Of a stretch of DNA of 64,000 bases, positions 16,902 through 26,267 are shown one piece after another. The stretch lies in the NCBI RefSeq assembly GCF_009938165.1, contig NZ_AP019649.1, positions 1,550,001 through 1,614,000 of the forward strand, given 5' to 3'. The notes beneath the pieces were generated by a model. It did no database searches, was not told where the DNA came from, and was given only the letters and a program-made list of their open reading frames with translations. The translations under genes and the position numbers were made by a program. The stretch is from Vibrio taketomensis. GTDB lineage: Bacteria > Pseudomonadota > Gammaproteobacteria > Enterobacterales > Vibrionaceae. Every line of letters begins with the position of its first letter. The first letter of the stretch is position 1.

Positions 16902-18367
16902 TTGGCGGCTTAGCACGAAACTCTGCGTTGAATAGCATGCTGTTATACGGCATCGCCTTACTCTGCTTACGAGGCGCTTCGCTGATCACGTTACCTGTCA
17001 TGACTTACTACTTAAGCGTTGAGCAAGTTGGTCGACTTGAACTTATTTCAGTGACACAAATTTTCTTCGCTCTTTTTGTGTCGTTAGCCATGCATGAAAA
17101 CCTCTACCGTTTCGTCGCGGTTATCGACCAAAAACATCAACAAAAGAAAACCACTAGTCAGCTGTATTGCTCATCAATCACCCTATCTGCACTTATTGTG
17201 AGCTTATTGGGTGCTGGTTATCTGCTAATTAGCCACTTAAATACGGGGACCTTTGCGTTTGTTGCGTTTAATTTCATTACCCCAATTCAAATGGTACTCA
17301 TGGCGAGCGTGCTTGTGATTCAAGGCGGATTAGAAATCAGTTTGGCATGGTTAAGATTACAGAATAATGCCTTAGCGTTTTTTAAAATCAGTGTGTTTTG
17401 CAGTGTCGTTCAAGTTGGGCTAATTCTTGCCATTGTACAGCTCTACCCAACCGTGACCGCGGTTCTTTCCGTCGGCGTATTTAGTGCCTTTTTGCAATTA
17501 ACAATACTGCATGTCTACAACCGTTTTGAACTATCACTGCTATCCATTGAACAATTAAAACAATACCTAAAGTACTGCTTACCTATCATGTGGTCAGCTC
17601 TTATCGCTTTTGGTCTTAATGGTGGTGAACGTTGGTTACTGGTAAAAGCAAGCAATGTCGAACTTTTAGCTCAATATGCGATCGCGCTAAAGTTTGCCTT
17701 GGCAGTCGGCATTTTGCTGCAGCCATTTCATATGTGGTGGATGCCAAAACGCTTTGAATATTGGCAAAACCAAGGTGCTCAATCAGCCACGAATTTCACA
17801 CAAATCGGCCTCGTCTATGCCTGTTTAGTTACGGTCGTGATTGCGTGGTTAGGTAAACTGTTTATCGCCACTTTCCTTCCTGCTGACTATCAACTTGCTA
17901 CCCAGTTAATTAGCCTGGCTGTGCTTGCAATGTTGTTTAAAGAATTAACTGAATTGCTCAATATCGGACTGCTAAAAGCCAAACAAACTCAAACTCTGCT
18001 TAAGATAAACCTCGCTGTTACTTCATTCGCTCTTATTCTAATTGGTATGCTCGTCTGGAAACTTCCCCACCATACTGTTTGGGTTGTTTCATTCGGCATT
18101 GTTCTCGCCCAATTTTTGCGAACGTGCGTGGTATTTATCTGCAGCCAGCGAGCTAACACGCTCCCTTATCATATGCTGGGTTTATGCCTATTTGTGGCGT
18201 TAACCACACTATTCGCAATTACTCCATGGCTGACTGATCACATTGGTTTTGGCGCTGCTACGCTTTGCTTAGAACTATTACTGTTATTGGCATTCGCTCA
18301 CCACTACAAATTAGTTAACGTGCCAACGCAAAAACTGCGTAATGCGATTACAAGGTTGTATATATGA
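16898..18367 (+). CDS. sypK: SypK-like polysaccharide flippase (Wzx/PST family)
   Basis: Integral inner-membrane protein of 489 residues with about 12-14 hydrophobic segments, typical of Wzx-like lipid-linked oligosaccharide flippases. The opening N-S-M-L-L-Y-G-I-A-L-L-C-L-R-G and the following T-L-P-V-M-T-Y-Y-L segment match the start of this family. It would move the undecaprenyl-linked repeat unit to the periplasmic face before SypL polymerises it. It overlaps both neighbours by four bases. Confidence 0.8.
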   Translation: MIGGLARNSALNSMLLYGIALLCLRGASLITLPVMTYYLSVEQVGRLELISVTQIFFALFVSLAMHENLYRFVAVIDQKHQQKKTTSQLYCSSITLSALIVSLLGAGYLLISHLNTGTFAFVAFNFITPIQMVLMASVLVIQGGLEISLAWLRLQNNALAFFKISVFCSVVQVGLILAIVQLYPTVTAVLSVGVFSAFLQLTILHVYNRFELSLLSIEQLKQYLKYCLPIMWSALIAFGLNGGERWLLVKASNVELLAQYAIALKFALAVGILLQPFHMWWMPKRFEYWQNQGAQSATNFTQIGLVYACLVTVVIAWLGKLFIATFLPADYQLATQLISLAVLAMLFKELTELLNIGLLKAKQTQTLLKINLAVTSFALILIGMLVWKLPHHTVWVVSFGIVLAQFLRTCVVFICSQRANTLPYHMLGLCLFVALTTLFAITPWLTDHIGFGAATLCLELLLLLAFAHHYKLVNVPTQKLRNAITRLYI

Positions 18368-19750
18368 GGCAGGCAACGCCCAATCTCCATCTATTTATTG
18401 TCATCTCGGTTTGTGCCCTGCTGACTGTAGGATGGATATTTGTGCCTGACCCGAAACTGGTTATCGTTTTATGCTTACTCCCTCTTGGTGCACTGTTTGT
18501 TATCAACCAAACATTTTGGTTGGTGAGCCTATTTGTTATTTTTTCATTTTTCCGTATTCATGAAGCGATACCATCGCTCTACAATTTAAGAATTCCTCTT
18601 TTACTTTCGCTTGGCTCTTTGAGCGCATTAATGTGGCATATGATCATCAGCCGAGAGCTAAAACCGTTCTGGCATCCAATCCTCAATTGGATGACTGCGT
18701 TTTGGATTCTGGTTATTATCGGCATTGTTTTTGCGGCCAACCGGGGTATCGCAATTGAGTATTTCAAAAATATCTACTGGAAAATCATCGTGATGTCACT
18801 AGCCATCACATGGCTTGTCACCAACACATCGAACATCAAACGCATCTCTATTTTGATCATTTTTGCCGGTTTACTCATTGCCTGCGTCGCCATCAGTAAT
18901 TCAATTAACGGTGTAGGTTTAGTGGAAGGGACTCGCGTCACCATAGGCCGCCAATTAGGTTCAATGCTGGGCGACCCAAATGATCTCTCATTGGTGTTGA
19001 TGTTTCCGCTCGCTTTTGCCCTTAGCCTCACGTTTACGCGCAACTTGGGCTGGGTACGATTACTTGGCCTCGCCTGTTCAGTGTTAGCGATGATTGCGGT
19101 TATTGCCACGCAAAGTCGTGGCGGTCTATTGGGCTGTTTGGCCGTAATGGGTATGCTGGGGCTCAAGCATATTCGTTCTAAAGCCCTGTTAATTAGCATT
19201 GGTGTGGTCGCAGCTTTAGTGCTATTCGCGGTTGCCGGCATTTCAGATCGCCAATCTGGAGGTGCTGCTGAAGCGGGCATTGATGCCTCAGCAATGGGAC
19301 GACTATACGCTTGGGAAGCAGCGTTCAAAATGGCACTTGAACGTCCTCTTACCGGTGTGGGAATTGACAATTTTTATGCTAACTACTTTTTCTACAGCCC
19401 GCACTGGGATGGATTGAACCATGCGGTTCACAGTACTTGGTTTGGTGTTCTCGCGGAAACTGGTTTTCTTGGTTTAATTATTTTGTTGGCTTTATTGTTT
19501 GCGTTTTGAAAACCTGTCGCCAATCTATGACGTTAATAAACAATAACCCTGACCGCTTCTCTCCTTATTTGCATGCCACCAGCTATGCCGTTTATGCCGG
19601 CATGGTTGGCACTATTGTGTCTGGTACTTTTCTCACTCAGGGCTTCAACTGGCCAATCTATATTCTCGCCGCTCTCTGCGTGTCATCGTGTGGTTCAAAT
19701 TGATTCTCAAAATGACAAACGCGCGACTCAATAATTTGAACTTCCGATAA
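18364..19750 (+). CDS. sypL: SypL-like O-antigen polymerase/ligase (Wzy family), frame broken near the C-terminus
   Basis: Integral membrane protein, about 462 residues when joined, with roughly ten hydrophobic segments and the large periplasmic loop of the Wzy_C/O-antigen ligase family; T-G-V-G-I-D-N-F and the downstream H-S-T-W-F-G-V-L-A-E-T-G-F-L-G segment are diagnostic. The uninterrupted frame stops at 19509. One missing T near 19503 (T5 read as T4) joins the frame L-K-T-C-R-Q-S-M-T, and one missing G near 19680 joins V-I-V-W-F-K-L-I ending at 19750. Both are single-base homopolymer losses. The enhancer for sypM lies inside this last coding stretch. Confidence 0.75.
19704..19720 (+). promoter_or_regulatory. 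Candidate SypG enhancer upstream of sypM
   Basis: TTCTCAAAATGACAAAC fits TTCTCA-N3-TG and shares its tail ACAAAC with the related GCAAAC of the sypI box. It lies about 95 bases before the sigma-54-like element and within the restored 3' end of sypL. Confidence 0.6.
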
Positions 19751-19798
19751 GTAGCTGAATTTATTGGTTTATCTAAATGCCACGCAATATGAGTTTTG

Positions 19799-19814
19799 TG
19801 GCACACAATATGAA
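19799..19814 (+). promoter_or_regulatory. Sigma-54-like promoter of sypM
   Basis: TGGCAC-ACAAT-ATGAA has a perfect -24 half and a weak -12 half. A related unit, TGCCACGCAATATGA, occurs 21 bases upstream, so the promoter region holds an imperfect direct repeat. It lies 44 bases before the sypM start. Confidence 0.45.
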
Positions 19815-19858
19815 AGAACACAGTAACAATATGAATCACACTCAAAATTGAGGTATTT

Positions 19859-20575
19859 ATGTCAGTTGCTACGTTCAAACTCTGGTTACAGAAACATCCA
19901 GACCCACGCTTCCGTCAGCTGTTTCAACTACTTAAACAGCTACGATCGCAAGGTATACCAACGCCTCAATGGTACAACATGGTCATTCGGTTTCTGTATC
20001 TCAGCGTCACCACTTTGTACTCAACAATGCTGCGCTTGCTTATCCACACCCCAGTATTTAAAGGTCGTCTAGCTTCATTTGGAAAACGCCTCTATCTCTA
20101 TGGTGGTGTCCCTTATATCGCTGGTCCGCTTACCATTTCAATTGGTGACGATTGCCGAATCTCAGGGCAAACCACATTCACCGGACGCGTACAATCAAGC
20201 GAGCCCCGCTTAGAGATAGGTAATAATGTCGATGTCGGCTGGCAAAACACGTTCGCAATCGGTCAGCGCATTGTACTGGAAGACAACGTTAGGTTAGCTG
20301 GCGGCGTCTTTCTATTTGGCTATTCTGGTCATGCTTTAGATGCCGCTGAACGTGCAGCAGGCGCACCAGATAGCGACGATGATATTGGCGACATTATTAT
20401 CAAACGAGACGCGTGGCTGGGTACCAATGTCACGGTGTGCCCTAATGTGACGATCGGACAAGGCACCATTGTTGGCACAGGAAGTGTTGTCACTCATGAT
20501 TTGCCTGATTTTGTCGTAGCGGTTGGTAATCCCGCACGAGTCGTGCGCCATCTAAAGGAGCAGAAAAATGCGTGA
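19859..20575 (+). CDS. sypM: SypM-like left-handed beta-helix acyltransferase
   Basis: Cytoplasmic acetyltransferase of 238 residues in the hexapeptide-repeat (LbH) family, likely to O- or N-acetylate a sugar of the Syp unit. The hexapeptide coil runs from about residue 85 to 225, with G-D-D-C-R-I-S, G-N-N-V-D-V-G and the final W-L-G-T-N-V-T-V-C-P-N-V-T-I-G, followed by G-N-P-A-R-V-V-R. The first 75 residues are hydrophobic in part and are not beta-helix. GAGG lies five bases before the ATG. It opens the third transcript of the locus and overlaps sypN by eight bases. Confidence 0.85.
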   Translation: MSVATFKLWLQKHPDPRFRQLFQLLKQLRSQGIPTPQWYNMVIRFLYLSVTTLYSTMLRLLIHTPVFKGRLASFGKRLYLYGGVPYIAGPLTISIGDDCRISGQTTFTGRVQSSEPRLEIGNNVDVGWQNTFAIGQRIVLEDNVRLAGGVFLFGYSGHALDAAERAAGAPDSDDDIGDIIIKRDAWLGTNVTVCPNVTIGQGTIVGTGSVVTHDLPDFVVAVGNPARVVRHLKEQKNA

Positions 20576-21683
20576 TCTGATTGTATTTGGCGAAGACTTT
20601 GGCGGTTTGCCGTCTAGCACTCAACATTTAGTAAAACATTTACCAGACATGGGAAACATCATTTGGGTCAACTCAATAGGCCTACGCAAGCCACGTCTGA
20701 ATCGACATGACTGCAGTCGAGCACTCAACAAACTTTTTGCACGATCTAAACGCCAAACGATCAAAGCGATGTCATGCCCTTCAAACATTCATGTCGTCAA
20801 TTTGCGTACGATTCCTGCACCTAGTAGTCAGGTAAGCCGCAATTTGGCTCGCTCTTTAATGTTGAGTCAATTAGAACCTGTGATGAAACGCTATGACATC
20901 ACGAGCCCGATACTATGGGCATCATTACCAACGGCTGCGGATGTATGCGGCCATCTAAATGAATCTGGTGTGATCTATTATTGCGGAGATGATTTCTCGG
21001 CTCTTGCGGGTGTAGACCACGAAACCGTAGCGAATCATGAACTTGAATTGGTCGACAAAGCGGATGTTGTGTTCGCAGCGAGTGATGTCATCGCAAATAA
21101 ATTCCCTCGCTGTAAAACGATGTTGTTAGCTCATGGTGTCGATGTCGAACTGTTTTCTCGCCCAGCACAACGGGCGCTTGATCTGCCAAATAACGGCAAT
21201 CCTACCGCTGGGTTTTATGGCAGCCTATCCAACTGGTTAGATTATGACATGATTGATTCCGTTGCTCGTGCTATGCCCGAGTGGAACTTTGTGTTTATTG
21301 GCCCCAATGAGCTGAACTACAATCCACTGCCCCAACTTGAGAATGTCCATTATCTCGGGCCTAAACCTCATCATGAGCTGGCGAGTTACAGTCAGCATTG
21401 GCAAGCCAGCCTGTTACCATTCAAGTTTAATCAGCAAATCAATGCCTGTAACCCGCTCAAATTGCGTGAGTATTTAGCGGCAGGATCACCCATTATTGCG
21501 ACGCCTTTCCCTGCGCTTTCGTCCTACAGCAACTACATTAATATTGTCAGTGACCCACAACAGATGTGTGCCGCGCTGTCGCAAACTGCAAATAATAATC
21601 AACGTTTACCAACTGGTATCGTTAACAACGAAAGCTGGCAATCGCGCAGCCAATGGGTGCGCCAAATCATGGAGCTGATATGA
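20568..21683 (+). CDS. sypN: SypN-like glycosyltransferase
   Basis: GT-B-type glycosyltransferase of 371 residues. The C-terminal half shows G-F-Y-G-S-L-S-N-W-L-D-Y, F-I-G-P-N-E-L and the family 1/4-like segment P-L-K-L-R-E-Y-L-A-A-G-S-P-I-I-A-T, as in GT4 enzymes related to TuaH. It lacks a clear E-x7-E. It should add a sugar to the Syp repeat unit. Its end overlaps sypO by four bases (ATGA). Confidence 0.8.
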   Translation: MRDLIVFGEDFGGLPSSTQHLVKHLPDMGNIIWVNSIGLRKPRLNRHDCSRALNKLFARSKRQTIKAMSCPSNIHVVNLRTIPAPSSQVSRNLARSLMLSQLEPVMKRYDITSPILWASLPTAADVCGHLNESGVIYYCGDDFSALAGVDHETVANHELELVDKADVVFAASDVIANKFPRCKTMLLAHGVDVELFSRPAQRALDLPNNGNPTAGFYGSLSNWLDYDMIDSVARAMPEWNFVFIGPNELNYNPLPQLENVHYLGPKPHHELASYSQHWQASLLPFKFNQQINACNPLKLREYLAAGSPIIATPFPALSSYSNYINIVSDPQQMCAALSQTANNNQRLPTGIVNNESWQSRSQWVRQIMELI

Positions 21684-23146
21684 GCAACCTGTCACAACGG
21701 CTAATTCAACTATTGAATGCAGCATGGCGACAACGTTACATCATCGTGTTGCCTGCATTGCTGTTGCCGATTGCAGGTTTTTTGGCATCAAAACTAACGG
21801 CTACCGTTTATGTGTCACACACCAGTATGTTGATTCAAGAAACCGCCAAAATGAATCCATTTTTGGAAGACATTGCGGTATCGACCATGCTCAAAGAGCG
21901 TCTAAACGACTTAAGCACGTTATTGAAAAGTCGTCATATTTTGCATTCTGTTGCCAAAGAGCAAGGACTGATCGATGATCAAATGCCTGGGGAGCAGCAA
22001 GATTGGGTAATTCGCCAACTCTCTGAGAATTTGTCCGTTAGCCAACAAGGAAAAGACTTTCTCAAAATAGAATTACGTGCGCCTCAAGCAGAAGGACTAG
22101 AACCACTGTTGAGTTCAATCAGTCGCCATTTTATTGAATTGTTGCTTGCACCCGAACGTTCTTCAATTCGCGACTCGAGCGAGTTCCTCAATATCCACAT
22201 TGAGAAACGTCGTTCAGAGCTAGAGCAAGCAGAAAATGCACTCGCTGAATTTCGCAATAATAATCTCGCCGTCACGCCCGAGATGCAGCAGCAAAGCCTG
22301 ACCCAGTTAGCACGACTGAAACAAACCCTCGCAGAAAAGAAGCGGAGCTTGCAGGTGTAGAACAGAAGCCTTGGCTCACTAGACCAGCAACTGTCAAAAA
22401 CCAACCCTGTCATTGGCAAAATTGAAGATCAAATTATTGAAATTCGTAGCCAACTCACGCTATTGCAAGCCAAATACACCGACAACCATAGTTCAGTACA
22501 AGCGAAAAAAAGAGAACTTAATCGCCTTGAAAACGAACGTAATCAACTACTTTCAGTAGAACAACCGAATTTGGGTAGTGACCAGCTTTGGGATATCGCC
22601 AGTAGTACCCGTCTTTCCGATCTCAACGAGGTTCAACCTTTACTCGTTACCCAGCTCCACAGCTTGCAACTCGTTCGCAGTCGCTATGAATCTTTAACAG
22701 AAGAAACCAAGAGCCTGCGTGAAATGATTCAACAAATTGAACAAGAAGCGCAAAGCTTTGGTAATACGGCAAAAGTCATGCGTAAGTTAGACCGAGATGC
22801 CAAGCTCAAGCGCCAGCTATATGATGAGCTGTTGCAGCGCTTTGAGATGGCACAACTAACAGGCTCATTGGGGATCTTTGAGCAAAACAAACGCGTAAAA
22901 ATCATTGACCTACCTTACACTCCAAGCGCTCCTGCAAACCTATCAACAATCATTTATGTTATTGCGGGTCTATTTGGAGGCTTGGCTCTTGGTATTGGAT
23001 TAGCGGTCTTATTTGAACTATCAAATTCCACCATTCGCTCTGCGAACCAATTAGCGGACATCACACAAAGCAATGTGATTGCGACTATCCCAATATTTCA
23101 AAGCGATTCTCAAAATAGGAATTGCTCTTTCAATTCTGCTCTTTAA
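21680..23146 (+). CDS. sypO: SypO-like chain-length determinant (Wzz family) with an internal stop from two compensating indels
   Basis: Inner-membrane polysaccharide co-polymerase controlling chain length, about 488 residues. First membrane segment near residues 17-38, a long periplasmic coiled coil, and a second membrane segment near residues 417-443. In the plain reading a TAG interrupts it at 22358-22360. The family-like sequence (A-E-K-E-A-E-L-A-G-V-E-Q then L-G-S-L-D-Q-Q) is recovered if one A is missing near 22336 (A5 read as A4) and one C is extra near 22370; frame before and after is the same. It lacks a fused kinase domain, which SypD would supply in part. Confidence 0.78.
23107..23122 (+). 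promoter_or_regulatory. Candidate SypG enhancer upstream of sypP
   Basis: TTCTCAAAATAGGAAT matches TTCTCA-N3-T but has A in place of the following G. It sits inside the last codons of sypO, about 75 bases before the sigma-54 element. Confidence 0.5.
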
Positions 23147-23180
23147 TCGTTAAATTACTGATTTTATTACTTTAATTTTT

Positions 23181-23196
23181 AGGCACGGTATCTGCA
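23181..23196 (+). promoter_or_regulatory. Sigma-54 promoter of sypP
   Basis: AGGCAC-GGTAT-CTGCA has the GG and GC pairs 10 bases apart and differs from consensus only at the outer positions. It lies 28 bases before the sypP start. Confidence 0.7.
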
Positions 23197-23224
23197 CTGT
23201 ATAGGTTATGTAGAGGAGAATTCT

Positions 23225-24367
23225 ATGCAACCTAATAACGATTCTAACATTGCAACACTCAACCAAAGTGGCTTACAGACCCAGACTGGCACGCGCCTGA
23301 CTGTTCATGTGGTTCAACATTTAGCACCCGGTGGTATCGAATCTCTGGTTCTTGCGATGCTCAATCATCTTAAACCAAATGAGCAAGCTCTCGTGGTAAG
23401 CCTCGAAGGCGACCGCTACTCATCAATTAACGCTTGGAGTAAGCTTGCCAATTACCAGCAACAACTTATTTTCCTCAACAAGCCACAAGGCCTGTCTACT
23501 ACGGCTGTGACTCAGCTATCTCGCTTGTTTCGCATATTGAAACCGAATGTAGTACACACTCACCACATCGGCCCACTACTCTACGCAGGATGTGCGGCGC
23601 GCTTAGCCAAAGTCGAAAGTATTGTACACACTGAGCATGATTGCTGGCATTTGGACAACCCAAAACACCTTCGCTTACAAAAACTGGCTCTATCAGTAGT
23701 GAAACCACGTGTCGTCGCAGACGCAGACGCAGTGATGCAGCAACTTCATCGTAAACTGAATTATGCAGACATCACGGTCATCAAAAACGGCGTGGATTGC
23801 CAACGCTTTAAGCCAGCAGCACAGTTATTAGCGCGCCAAAAAATCAAATTACCTACAGAAGGGGTTATCGTTGGCTGCGCAGGACGCCTAGAGTATGTAA
23901 AAGGACAAGATGTTCTTATTCGCTCGCTTCCTCACCTCGATAAAGATATTAGCGTGGCATTCGCGGGAAAAGGCAGTCAGCTTAGCCGACTCAAAACGCT
24001 AGCCAAAACACTTGGAGTTGAAGAACGCATTCACTGGTTAGGGTTGGTTGATGATATGCCTAGATTCTATCAAGCACTGGATTTGTTTTGCTTGCCATCA
24101 CGCCATGAAGGATTCCCTCTCTCGACTCTTGAAGCTCAAGCGTGTGATGTTCCTGTCGTCGCATGTGATGTTGGCGCGGTAAAAGAGACGCTGTGCCGAG
24201 AAACTGGACGGTTAAGTCGCGCAGATGATCCAAGTGATCTCGCTAAACAAATCATGACTTCATTGACATCCGACATGAATACTTCTCCACGCCAGTTTGT
24301 TATTGACAATAACAACTTGGAGCAAATGGTCCACGCATATCGAACTATCGCAATGGAGGCAAAATAG
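23225..24367 (+). CDS. sypP: SypP-like family 4 glycosyltransferase
   Basis: GT-B glycosyltransferase of 380 residues. The acceptor half has L-A-P-G-G-I-E-S-L-V and the donor half G-C-A-G-R-L-E-Y-V-K-G-Q-D and an E-x7-E segment R-H-E-G-F-P-L-S-T-L-E. GAGGAG precedes the ATG. It opens the fourth transcript and is followed after one base by sypQ. Together with SypH, I, J, N and Q it gives the locus at least six glycosyltransferases. Confidence 0.85.
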   Translation: MQPNNDSNIATLNQSGLQTQTGTRLTVHVVQHLAPGGIESLVLAMLNHLKPNEQALVVSLEGDRYSSINAWSKLANYQQQLIFLNKPQGLSTTAVTQLSRLFRILKPNVVHTHHIGPLLYAGCAARLAKVESIVHTEHDCWHLDNPKHLRLQKLALSVVKPRVVADADAVMQQLHRKLNYADITVIKNGVDCQRFKPAAQLLARQKIKLPTEGVIVGCAGRLEYVKGQDVLIRSLPHLDKDISVAFAGKGSQLSRLKTLAKTLGVEERIHWLGLVDDMPRFYQALDLFCLPSRHEGFPLSTLEAQACDVPVVACDVGAVKETLCRETGRLSRADDPSDLAKQIMTSLTSDMNTSPRQFVIDNNNLEQMVHAYRTIAMEAK

Positions 24368-24368
24368 T

Positions 24369-25550
24369 ATGTACGAATTGATTCTCATTAGCCTGTTTTT
24401 CATTGCGGCATTTTTGATTGTGTATCACCACGTTGGATACCCTATGTTACTCAAATGGGCTTCGCGAACCGCAGCGGATGCTAGCCTAGTCGATGACAAC
24501 AGGCAGTATCGCGTGTCAAAGCAAGACGACGCGCGCCCCTTTATCACCATTTTGGTGCCAGCCTTTAACGAAGAGGCTTGGATTGCACACAAAATTCGTA
24601 ACCTAGCGTGCCTCGATTACCCAAAAGATCGTTTTAAAGTGATCATTGCTTGTGATGGTTGCACAGATAACACGGTTGAGGTGGCTCAAGATACCATTCA
24701 AGAAGCTATTTGTAGCGAAACTCATGTTGAAATCGTTGATTTTGCAGTTAATCGCGGCAAAGTCGCCGTGATCAATCACATGATGCAAACCGTCGATAGT
24801 GACATTACTGCCCTTAGTGATGTGTCCGCTTTGATTTCAATCGACGCACTATTGTTAGCAGAACAACGCTTTCAAGACCCACAAGTGGGTGTCGTGAATA
24901 GCCGCTATCAACTCTTCGATCGACACAATATAGGTGAAGTCAAATACTGGGATTACCAAACCACGTTACAACAAGGCGAAGCGAGTTTAGGAGCCAACAT
25001 AGGCGCGCATGGTGCGCTGTATTTCTTTCGCACAGCATTGTTTATGCCGCTTCAAAATAATGTCATCAACGACGATTTTGTCATTCCGATGCAAATCGTC
25101 CAATCTGGCTATCAAGCTGTCTACGAACCCAATATGGTTGCGCTCGAGCTAGAGTCGACGGATTTTCCATCTGACGTGAAGCGTCGCCTGCGTATCTCTG
25201 CTGGCAACATGCAGCAAGCGATCATGTTAGCCGGGCTGCTTAAACCTCGTTACCGTGGTGTCGCCTTTGCGTTTGGTTCAGGAAAAATGCTGCGCCTATT
25301 AACGCCCTATTTCATGCTGACCTGTTTGGTCACATCACTGTTGTTGCTACATCTTCCATTGTTTCAAGTGATGTTGGGTCTTCAGATATTTGGTTACACA
25401 TTAGCAGCACTTTGCTTGCTCATGCCAAAAGTATTTTCACATCGTTACTTTCGGTTTTTGAGTTATTTCATCGCTGGTCATTCTGCCAATTTTTACGGTG
25501 GCCTTCGTTATTTATTTGGCCTTGAAAATGGCTGCTGGAAAAAAGTTTAA
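24369..25550 (+). CDS. sypQ: SypQ-like family 2 membrane glycosyltransferase
   Basis: Processive-type or membrane-bound GT2 of 393 residues. An N-terminal membrane segment at about 3-24 precedes the GT-A core, with L-V-P-A-F-N-E-E near residue 62, the A-C-D-G aspartate near 95, a S-D-V-S metal-type site, and N-D-D-F-V-I with the base aspartate. The R-R-L-R-I-S block stands where processive enzymes have QxxRW. C-terminal membrane segments follow. GGAGG lies before the ATG at 24369, preferred to an upstream in-frame codon inside sypP. It resembles PgaC-like enzymes. Confidence 0.84.
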   Translation: MYELILISLFFIAAFLIVYHHVGYPMLLKWASRTAADASLVDDNRQYRVSKQDDARPFITILVPAFNEEAWIAHKIRNLACLDYPKDRFKVIIACDGCTDNTVEVAQDTIQEAICSETHVEIVDFAVNRGKVAVINHMMQTVDSDITALSDVSALISIDALLLAEQRFQDPQVGVVNSRYQLFDRHNIGEVKYWDYQTTLQQGEASLGANIGAHGALYFFRTALFMPLQNNVINDDFVIPMQIVQSGYQAVYEPNMVALELESTDFPSDVKRRLRISAGNMQQAIMLAGLLKPRYRGVAFAFGSGKMLRLLTPYFMLTCLVTSLLLLHLPLFQVMLGLQIFGYTLAALCLLMPKVFSHRYFRFLSYFIAGHSANFYGGLRYLFGLENGCWKKV

Positions 25551-25560
25551 GGAGCAAACT

Positions 25561-26199
25561 ATGCCTCATGTAATCAATAATTATCCTATCTGGTTCGCTA
25601 AACGTTTGTTTGACTTGTTCGGTGCCTGTCTCGCTCTATTGCTGTTCTTACCTGTTTTTCCTTTTATTGCCATCGCGATAAAAGCAACGTCAAAAGGCCC
25701 CGTTTTCTACAAACAACAGCGTGTTGGTAAATCAACTCCTCAACATATGGAGTTCTTTGACATTATTAAGTTTCGCACTATGTATATTGATGCTGAAACG
25801 CGCTCTGGTGCAGTATGGGCGACCAAAAATGATCCACGCATCACTCCTGTGGGTCGCTTCCTGCGTAAAACTCGTTTAGATGAACTGCCACAACTGATAA
25901 ACGTGTTGCAAGGTGACATGTCTTTAATTGGTCCTCGACCAGAGCGTCCTTCTTTTTACCAAAAGCTAGAAAACGAAATTCCTTTCTTTGCCGATCGTAC
26001 TTACGGCGTAATGCCGGGCATCACTGGCCTTGCTCAAATTAACCAAGGCTACGACACTTGCATCGATGATGTGCGCACAAAGGTAGGCTATGACCATTGC
26101 TACGCTCTATCACTGCGCTCGACCAAGTCATGGGTGATGATGGATATGAATATTGTCGCCAAAACCGTTTTAGTTATGTTCAACGGACGTGGTCAATAG
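25561..26199 (+). CDS. sypR: SypR-like undecaprenyl-phosphate sugar-1-phosphate transferase
   Basis: Initiating enzyme that transfers a sugar phosphate to undecaprenyl phosphate, starting repeat-unit assembly. The 212-residue length is the short PglC-type form with one N-terminal re-entrant helix (residues 14-38). The catalytic core is intact: K-F-R-T-M, D-P-R-I-T-P-V-G-R-F-L-R, L-D-E-L-P-Q-L and S-L-I-G-P-R-P-E-R-P. GGAG lies seven bases before the ATG at 25561. It is the last gene of the locus; a strong hairpin follows. Confidence 0.9.
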   Translation: MPHVINNYPIWFAKRLFDLFGACLALLLFLPVFPFIAIAIKATSKGPVFYKQQRVGKSTPQHMEFFDIIKFRTMYIDAETRSGAVWATKNDPRITPVGRFLRKTRLDELPQLINVLQGDMSLIGPRPERPSFYQKLENEIPFFADRTYGVMPGITGLAQINQGYDTCIDDVRTKVGYDHCYALSLRSTKSWVMMDMNIVAKTVLVMFNGRGQ

Positions 26200-26220
26200 A
26201 TGTCGGTTTTTAATGATTAT

Positions 26221-26254
26221 GTTCATCATGAAGGCGACACCCTTCATGATGAAC
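26221..26254. terminator. Long hairpin between convergent sypR and the ABC transporter gene
   Basis: GTTCATCATGAAGG pairs perfectly over 14 bases with CCTTCATGATGAAC across a 6-base loop. It lies 21 bases after sypR and 13 bases after the end of the minus-strand gene, so it probably ends both transcripts. Tails are AT-rich with only a short T run on the minus side. Confidence 0.65.
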
Positions 26255-26267
26255 AACGTAAATTAAG

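Noticed and set aside
18774..19370. A 198-residue open frame on the minus strand
   Set aside because: It lies fully antisense to the sypL coding region, has no ribosome site and reads as a shadow of a hydrophobic membrane protein gene.
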